This document shows positions 59,771-64,000 of a stretch of 64,000 nucleotides of DNA, in pieces. This DNA comes from JAIVJZ01 sp035645695 (lineage in GTDB: Bacteria; Acidobacteriota; Blastocatellia; Pyrinomonadales; Pyrinomonadaceae). Each line of letters begins with the position of its first letter. The first letter of the stretch is position 1. The stretch is from contig DASQMC010000078.1 of the NCBI GenBank assembly GCA_035645695.1, forward strand, positions 1 to 64,000, given 5' to 3'. The translations under genes were made by a program, and so were the position numbers. The notes under the pieces were generated by a model, which was not told where the DNA came from, did not search any database, and worked only from the letters and a program-made list of their open reading frames with translations.

Positions 59771-60650
59771 TGATCCTCCGAAGTTCCTCGTAAGGAGTAG
59801 TGTCTGTGTGCATCCGCTCGATCATCTCCGGCCACGAGGGCGGAACGAACCCCGTCTCCCGGCGGAAGCGCGCGCCATCGAGGCTGCGGTCGCAGACGAA
59901 CGCCTCGTCCGGCTCGATCTCAACTCGCAGCCCGTAAACCCGCTTGACGAGCGAGAGCAGTTCGTACTTGTTAACCGGATCGGCCGCTATCTGCCAGACG
60001 CCTTGCAGTTGTGGGTGCTCGGTGATGATCGACGCAATGATCTCAGAAAGCACCCCGGTAGTAAAGCCGCTGAAGATGGCGCGCCTGAAGCCCCGCACGC
60101 GCTTGCCTTCCTGTCCGAGAAACCATTCGACGAGGCCGTGAGAGCCGCCCAACTCCCGCCCGATCATCGACGTACGAATCGTTAAGCAGCCCTCGGCCGA
60201 AACCTCGCCGAGGAACTTCGTCCGCCCGTACAAATCCTCCGCGTCAGAGGTGTCGGACTCGGCGTAATTGCCTGCGCGGCCGGAGAAGACGCAGTCGGTG
60301 CCGATGTGGATGAGGCGCGCCCCGGAAGCGCGCGACAGTTCGGCCAGCCGGTGCGGGAAGAGTGCGTTGACGGCGATGCTGGCGACAGGGTCGCTGGCCG
60401 CCGCGCCCTGCTTGACGATGCCGATGCAGTTGACCACCACGTCCGGGCGGGCGACGGCCAACGCCCGCACGACGCTGTCGAAGTCCTGCGCCGAGACGTG
60501 GCCGAGCGCGCGCTTCGCGTCGAAGAGACCCAGCCGGAGCGGCGCGGCGGCCGACTGCCGGAAGGTCGCGTAGGTGTCGAACCGCCCGGCGAGCGTCTGC
60601 CAGAGCTTGTGTCCGAGCATACCGTTGCCACCGAGTATCAGGACTCTCAT
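59763..60650 (-). CDS. RmlD-like nucleotide-sugar reductase (WbvR type)
   Basis: The 295-residue SDR begins MRVLILGGNGMLGHKLWQTL. It has VVNCIGIVKQGAAASDPVAS, HIGTDCVFSGRAGNYAESD, the catalytic pair in DLYGRTKFLGE and a C-terminal region FVCDRSLDGARFRRETGF. It is of dTDP-4-dehydrorhamnose-reductase type. The enzymes FnlB/CapF/WbjC of the L-FucNAc pathway carry an extra cupin domain that is absent here, whereas WbvR of the L-QuiNAc pathway is RmlD-like. An in-frame ATG at 60662 would add four residues, with AAAGG abutting it; I prefer 60650. It overlaps the dehydratase gene by 8 bp. Confidence 0.86.
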   Translation of the reverse strand: MRVLILGGNGMLGHKLWQTLAGRFDTYATFRQSAAAPLRLGLFDAKRALGHVSAQDFDSVVRALAVARPDVVVNCIGIVKQGAAASDPVASIAVNALFPHRLAELSRASGARLIHIGTDCVFSGRAGNYAESDTSDAEDLYGRTKFLGEVSAEGCLTIRTSMIGRELGGSHGLVEWFLGQEGKRVRGFRRAIFSGFTTGVLSEIIASIITEHPQLQGVWQIAADPVNKYELLSLVKRVYGLRVEIEPDEAFVCDRSLDGARFRRETGFVPPSWPEMIERMHTDTTPYEELRRINA

Positions 60651-60735
60651 CTTCCCGCTCATCCTTTCGTCAGTTTCCCCGCCCCCGGCGTCCCGCTGAA
60701 GCGCGCCTACGCGCGGCGCGGCGTCCGGTCGATTC

Positions 60736-61992
60736 TTAATTTAACCGGCTCGTCTCCCACCCCAGCGGGATCATGGTGGCGGCGTGCGGCCTGATGCCGA
60801 AATTCGAGAGCAGCGAGCCTGCGTCGGCAATCTCTAACGAGACGGATTTGTCCTTCACGTCGAAGGCCGTCCCCCGTCCCGGAGCGAAGATAGCGGACGT
60901 AAAATAGTAGAACCCCGGAGACAGAACGCCCCCCGGAATGGTGACGCGCGCGCGGTACGCGCCCGGCGCTCTCTGCTCGACCATCTCGTCAACGGAGCGC
61001 ACGTCGCTCGACCAGAGCAGGCGCACGTCGTTTTCGTTAAAGACATCGACGCAGACGTAGCTGCCGCTCTTCCATTCGGTGACGCGGTAATCAATCGTCA
61101 GGCAGAAAGCGTCCGTGTGCGGATGCACGCTGATCGATTCGCCCTGTGCCGACGTGAGCGATACGGACAGGATTTGCACGTCCTTGTCCGGTTCATCCGC
61201 GAAAGTCGCGGCGCTCGTCAGACGCTCGCTCTCGTTCAGATACCTGGAGACGGCGGTCGGGGCATCGGTGTCCAGAATGCACTCGCCTTGCTTGAGGATG
61301 ATGGCGCGCGAACACAGTTGCACGACCGCCCCCATGTTATGACTCACAAACAGCACCGTCCGGCCTTGCCGCGCCACGCTGCTCATCTTCCCCATACACT
61401 TTTTCTGAAACGCCGCGTCGCCGACCGACAACACTTCGTCGATGATCAATATTTCCGGTTCGAGATGCGCGGCGACGGCGAAGGCGAGACGCACGTACAT
61501 GCCGCTGGAATAGTGCTTCACCGGCGTGTCGATGAACTTATCGACCTCGGAGAAGGCGACGATCTCGTCGAACCGAGCGGCGATCTCGGTCTTCCGCATC
61601 CCCAGAATCGCGCCGTTCAGAAAGATATTTTCCCGCCCCGTCAACTCCGGGTGGAAGCCCGTGCCGACTTCGAGCAGGCTGGCGATCCGCCCGTAGAGAT
61701 CAATGCCGCCGGTGGTCGGCTCGGTGATGCGCGAGAGCATCTTGAGCAACGTGGACTTGCCCGCGCCGTTGCGGCCGATGACGCCCACCACTTCGCCCGG
61801 CGCGATCTCGAAATTCACGTCTTTGATCGCCCAGAATGTCTCGGATGAATTTTCCGCGCCCCGCCGCCGCCAGCGACGGAAGGGGGCGCGAACAGTGCCG
61901 ACCAGCGAATCGCGCAGCGTCGCGTAGGACGCCTGCGCCGCGCCGATGCGATACTGCTTTCCCAGGTTCTCGACTTTGATGATGGGCGACAT
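60736..61992 (-). CDS. wzt: ABC exporter ATPase with carbohydrate-binding tail (Wzt)
   Basis: The 418-residue protein has the Walker A GRNGAGKST at 73-81, the signature YSSGM at 161-165, Walker B ILIIDE at 181-186 and His218 in VSHNM. Residues about 250-418 are a Wzt C-terminal beta-sandwich domain, which in O-antigen exporters recognises the finished chain's terminal modification. It energises export of a polysaccharide built completely in the cytoplasm. The N-terminal 50 residues are longer than usual in the KpsT type. It starts 6 bp after the permease stop. The tail suggests that chain length or end-modification is checked here. Confidence 0.92.
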   Translation of the reverse strand: MSPIIKVENLGKQYRIGAAQASYATLRDSLVGTVRAPFRRWRRRGAENSSETFWAIKDVNFEIAPGEVVGVIGRNGAGKSTLLKMLSRITEPTTGGIDLYGRIASLLEVGTGFHPELTGRENIFLNGAILGMRKTEIAARFDEIVAFSEVDKFIDTPVKHYSSGMYVRLAFAVAAHLEPEILIIDEVLSVGDAAFQKKCMGKMSSVARQGRTVLFVSHNMGAVVQLCSRAIILKQGECILDTDAPTAVSRYLNESERLTSAATFADEPDKDVQILSVSLTSAQGESISVHPHTDAFCLTIDYRVTEWKSGSYVCVDVFNENDVRLLWSSDVRSVDEMVEQRAPGAYRARVTIPGGVLSPGFYYFTSAIFAPGRGTAFDVKDKSVSLEIADAGSLLSNFGIRPHAATMIPLGWETSRLN

Positions 61993-61998
61993 GGAACT

Positions 61999-62919
61999 TC
62001 AGATAATGTCGGCAAAACTCTTTTCCATGCGCCGGAACGTGAAGGCTGCATAGATCGACAGCGTCAGCGTCAACCCGCCCGAGAGCGCGAGCATGAGCCA
62101 GTCGAAGGGACGGCCGAATAGCGCGGCGCGGTAGCCTTCGATGAGACCCGCCATCGGGTTGAGCGCGATCAACCAACGCCAGTCCTGAAAGATGCTCGCC
62201 GGGTAAATGATGGGAGAGGCGAAGAACCACAACTGGATCACAAACGGGAGCGCGTGGCGAATATCCCTGTACTTGACGTTCAGGGCCGACATCCACATGC
62301 CCACACCGACGGCGAGCAACGTGGTCAGCAACACGAGCGGCAGCAACATCAGAATGTGCGCGCTCAACTCTACACGGTAGTAAACCATCAAGACCGCCAG
62401 CAGCAGGAACGCGATGGCAAAATCCACCAGCCCGGCGATGACCGCCGCTACCGGGATCAGCGGGCGGGGGAAGTAGACCTTCGTGATCAGGTTCGCGCTC
62501 CCCACCAGGCTATTGCCGCTGCTGGTGACGGCGTTGGCGAAGAATGTCCACGGCAGCAGCCCGGCGTAAGCGAAAAGCGGGTACGGGATGCCGTCGGACT
62601 TCATGCCGGCCAATCGCCCGAAGATGAGACTGAAGATCACCATCGTAAAGAGCGGCTGCATCACCGCCCAGGCGACGCCGAGGGCGGTTTGCTTGTAGCG
62701 CACCTTCACGTCGCGCCAGACGAGAAAATAGAGCAGGTCGCGATACAGCCACAGATCGCGCAGATTAAGGGGCGTCCAGGATTTGCTCGGTCTGATCGAG
62801 ACCAGAGGCTTGTCCGGCAAAGGCGTTTGAATGTGGGTTGCTGTCTCGGTTTCGGTATTTGAGGCGGAGGCGTGTAGCGCGGCTGTGTCCAGCACCCTAT
62901 TATTCTTCGTCACATCCAT
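61999..62919 (-). CDS. wzm: ABC exporter permease (Wzm)
   Basis: This 306-residue ABC-2 membrane protein begins with a cytoplasmic segment followed by LWLYRDLLYFLVWRDVKVRY and KQTALGVAWAVMQPLFTMVI, the standard coupling-helix start of Wzm/TagG permeases. About six membrane segments follow, with LNVKYRDIRHALPFVIQLWF and SPIIYPASIF in the family positions. It is the inner-membrane channel for Wzt. It is first in the minus-strand run and lies just after a candidate promoter at 62955-62983. Confidence 0.92.
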   Translation of the reverse strand: MDVTKNNRVLDTAALHASASNTETETATHIQTPLPDKPLVSIRPSKSWTPLNLRDLWLYRDLLYFLVWRDVKVRYKQTALGVAWAVMQPLFTMVIFSLIFGRLAGMKSDGIPYPLFAYAGLLPWTFFANAVTSSGNSLVGSANLITKVYFPRPLIPVAAVIAGLVDFAIAFLLLAVLMVYYRVELSAHILMLLPLVLLTTLLAVGVGMWMSALNVKYRDIRHALPFVIQLWFFASPIIYPASIFQDWRWLIALNPMAGLIEGYRAALFGRPFDWLMLALSGGLTLTLSIYAAFTFRRMEKSFADII

Positions 62920-63399
62920 CTAATAAACCTACTGCACAAGCACAAATATTGCTTTTCATAAGCTGGGCGGCCGCCTACTTCAAATTGAGAAGGCACAGTC
63001 TAGAGGTATCGGGTGAGGCGCGTCAAGCGACCTCAGATCGCCCTTTCGCGGGGTACGGACGCCCGTCCGGGCCGGGCGTAACTCGAACTGCGCGCGTCCG
63101 GGCGCGAATTCCGGCCGGTAATTCGCCGGGCGCGCCCGACATCTACAGCGGGCTGTGACATTCGCGAGGCGTTCGGCCGGGCGGTCTTCGCGCAGCGGTT
63201 GAATTCGCCCGCGCGCACCGAATTCGAGCGGCGCGCGCAGGCGAAGAAGGGCGCGAGCTTCGTCTGTTTCGTTGGCGCGGCGCGCGGCGCAGACGGCCGT
63301 CCCGACACGAACCGAGGTAGTCTGATCCGGCGCGCACCCTAACGTTGCCGCCTCGTTGCCCGTCTGGTAGGATTGCGCGTCACACGAAAGGGATTTCAA
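62920..63399. other. 480-bp divergent spacer
   Basis: This separates wzm (minus) from the right-edge methyltransferase (plus). A candidate minus-strand promoter is annotated within it. The stretch 63000-63340 is very GC-rich with many GCGCG words and reads open in several frames on both strands, but no frame has a start or motif I can defend. It may be a decayed gene. Confidence 0.5.
62955..62983 (-). promoter_or_regulatory. Candidate sigma-70 promoter for the wzm-wzt run
   Basis: On the minus strand TTGAAG (62978-62983) and TATGAA (62955-62960) match the -35 and -10 consensus at four of six positions each, with exactly 17 bases between them. The wzm ATG lies 35 bp further on. The match is modest, but the place at the head of a long co-directional run is right. 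Confidence 0.4.
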
Positions 63400-64000
63400 A
63401 TGCTCGGGAATCAGTTTACGGCGGCCTTCCGTCGCTCTCTCGCCAACGCGAAACGCGAGTTCCACTTCATGCGGCTGCACCGCGCGTCGGCGCGCATGGC
63501 CGCCCGCCTCGCCCCCGGCGATCTGAAACTCAACATCGCCTGCGGCCCCAACGTCAAACCGGGATGGGTCAACGTCGATCTGCTGCCCGCGGCCGACCTG
63601 CACCTCGACCTGCGCGAACCGTTGCCCTTTCCCGACAACTCGGCGAGCATCATCTACAGCGAACACTTCTTCGAGCACCTGGAGTTTCCGGACGAAGCCG
63701 AACGCTTCCTCGCGGAATCGCTGCGCGTTCTCGCTCGCGGCGGTGTGTTCAGCGTCGGCGTGCCCGACACGGAATGGCCTCTGCGCGCCTACGTCACGGG
63801 AGACGACTCGTATTTCCGCCTCGCCCGCGACGAAATGAAGTGGCATCCCGCGTGGTGCGATACGCGGCTGCACCAGATCAATTTCCACTTCCGCCAGGGA
63901 CAGGAGCACAAGTACGCCTACGATTACGAGACGCTCGAAAGCGTCCTGAAAAAAGCGGGGTTTGTGTCGGTAACGCGCCGCGAGTTCGATCCGTCTCTCG
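63400..64000 (+). CDS. SAM-dependent methyltransferase (partial)
   Basis: The frame starts at an ATG at 63400, with AAGGGA about six bases upstream, and runs off the right edge after 200 codons. It has LKLNIACGPNVKPGWVNVDL (motif I, about 42-61), LHLDLREPLPFPDNSASIIY and SEHFFEHLEFPDEAERFLAE with LRVLARGGVFSVGVPDTEW. This is the pattern of small predicted methyltransferases (COG4627-like) found in glycan loci. It is divergent from wzm. The C-terminus and any neighbours lie outside the window. Confidence 0.85.
   Translation, partial: MLGNQFTAAFRRSLANAKREFHFMRLHRASARMAARLAPGDLKLNIACGPNVKPGWVNVDLLPAADLHLDLREPLPFPDNSASIIYSEHFFEHLEFPDEAERFLAESLRVLARGGVFSVGVPDTEWPLRAYVTGDDSYFRLARDEMKWHPAWCDTRLHQINFHFRQGQEHKYAYDYETLESVLKKAGFVSVTRREFDPSL

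Noticed and set aside
62980..63909. A 309-codon minus-strand frame at the right end
   Set aside because: Most of it is antisense to the methyltransferase at 63400, which has a ribosome binding site and clear motifs.
1..64000. An exosortase (EpsH/XrtA) system
   Set aside because: The AsnB genes, the heparinase-like gene and the Stp1-like GT4 resemble parts of such loci, but no exosortase or PEP-CTERM protein was found in the window.

Overview
The window is one large cell-surface polysaccharide locus from a GC-rich, probably Gram-negative bacterium. The gene repertoire and a small CxxC/HxxxCxxC protein of a type I associate with Blastocatellia suggest Acidobacteriota, but that placement is an impression and not a result. 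No rRNA, tRNA, CRISPR array, transposase or phage gene was seen. About fifty genes were found. All but three lie on the minus strand, so transcription runs from about 62.9 kb towards 1 kb.

Layout. (A) 1-21.9 kb: a beta-helix protein cut by the left edge, a YdcF-like protein, GDP-mannose 6-dehydrogenase (algD), three GT4 and two GT2 glycosyltransferases, an FkbM and two other methyltransferases, two asparagine-synthase-type amidotransferases, a heparinase II/III-like lyase, a Wzx-like flippase and a first O-antigen polymerase/ligase-like protein. (B) 21.9-26.4 kb: a divergent sigma-70-like regulator, a 0.9 kb gene-free spacer, a small divergently transcribed zinc-finger protein of anti-sigma type, and a long-chain acyl-CoA synthetase. 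(C) 26.4-37.1 kb: a second polymerase/ligase-like protein, a TPR protein, a WecA-type initiating transferase fused to a CapD-like NAD-binding region, a UDP-xylose-synthase-like SDR, a GT4, RmlC-like and RmlA-like proteins and a third AsnB. Five of the spacers here consist almost wholly of inverted arrays of 7-bp repeats. (D) 37.1-45.8 kb: a duplicated pair of polytopic membrane proteins showing patchwork near-identity, a NodU/CmcH carbamoyltransferase, a GT4, a plus-strand beta-helix protein and a zinc-ribbon methyltransferase. (E) 45.9-62.9 kb: TylF-type methyltransferase, 2OG-Fe(II) oxygenase, three GT4, three GT2, an FkbM methyltransferase, a sugar-phosphate nucleotidyltransferase with an SDR, a three-gene set that fits UDP-L-QuiNAc/L-RhaNAc synthesis, and the Wzt/Wzm ABC exporter. 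(F) 63.4 kb to the end: a divergent methyltransferase cut by the right edge.

How the genes fit together. The nucleotide-sugar enzymes would supply GDP-ManA, a dTDP- or similar hexose, a UXS-type product and a UDP-2-acetamido-L-hexose. The WecA fusion would load the lipid carrier. At least thirteen GT2/GT4 enzymes build the chain. AsnB-type, carbamoyl, methyl and 2OG-oxygenase enzymes decorate it. Both a Wzx/Wzy-type and a Wzm/Wzt-type export route are present, so either two glycans are made or two loci have merged. No Wza/Wzz-type outer-membrane or co-polymerase gene and no exosortase was seen in the window.

The most unusual signal is the family of heptad inverted arrays at 26.4-35.2 kb. Every array is built from units of the form CAGNNNN facing NNNNCTG. 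The variable four bases differ between most loci (two share CAGCCGT), and each array abuts the upstream stop codon and often the downstream start codon.
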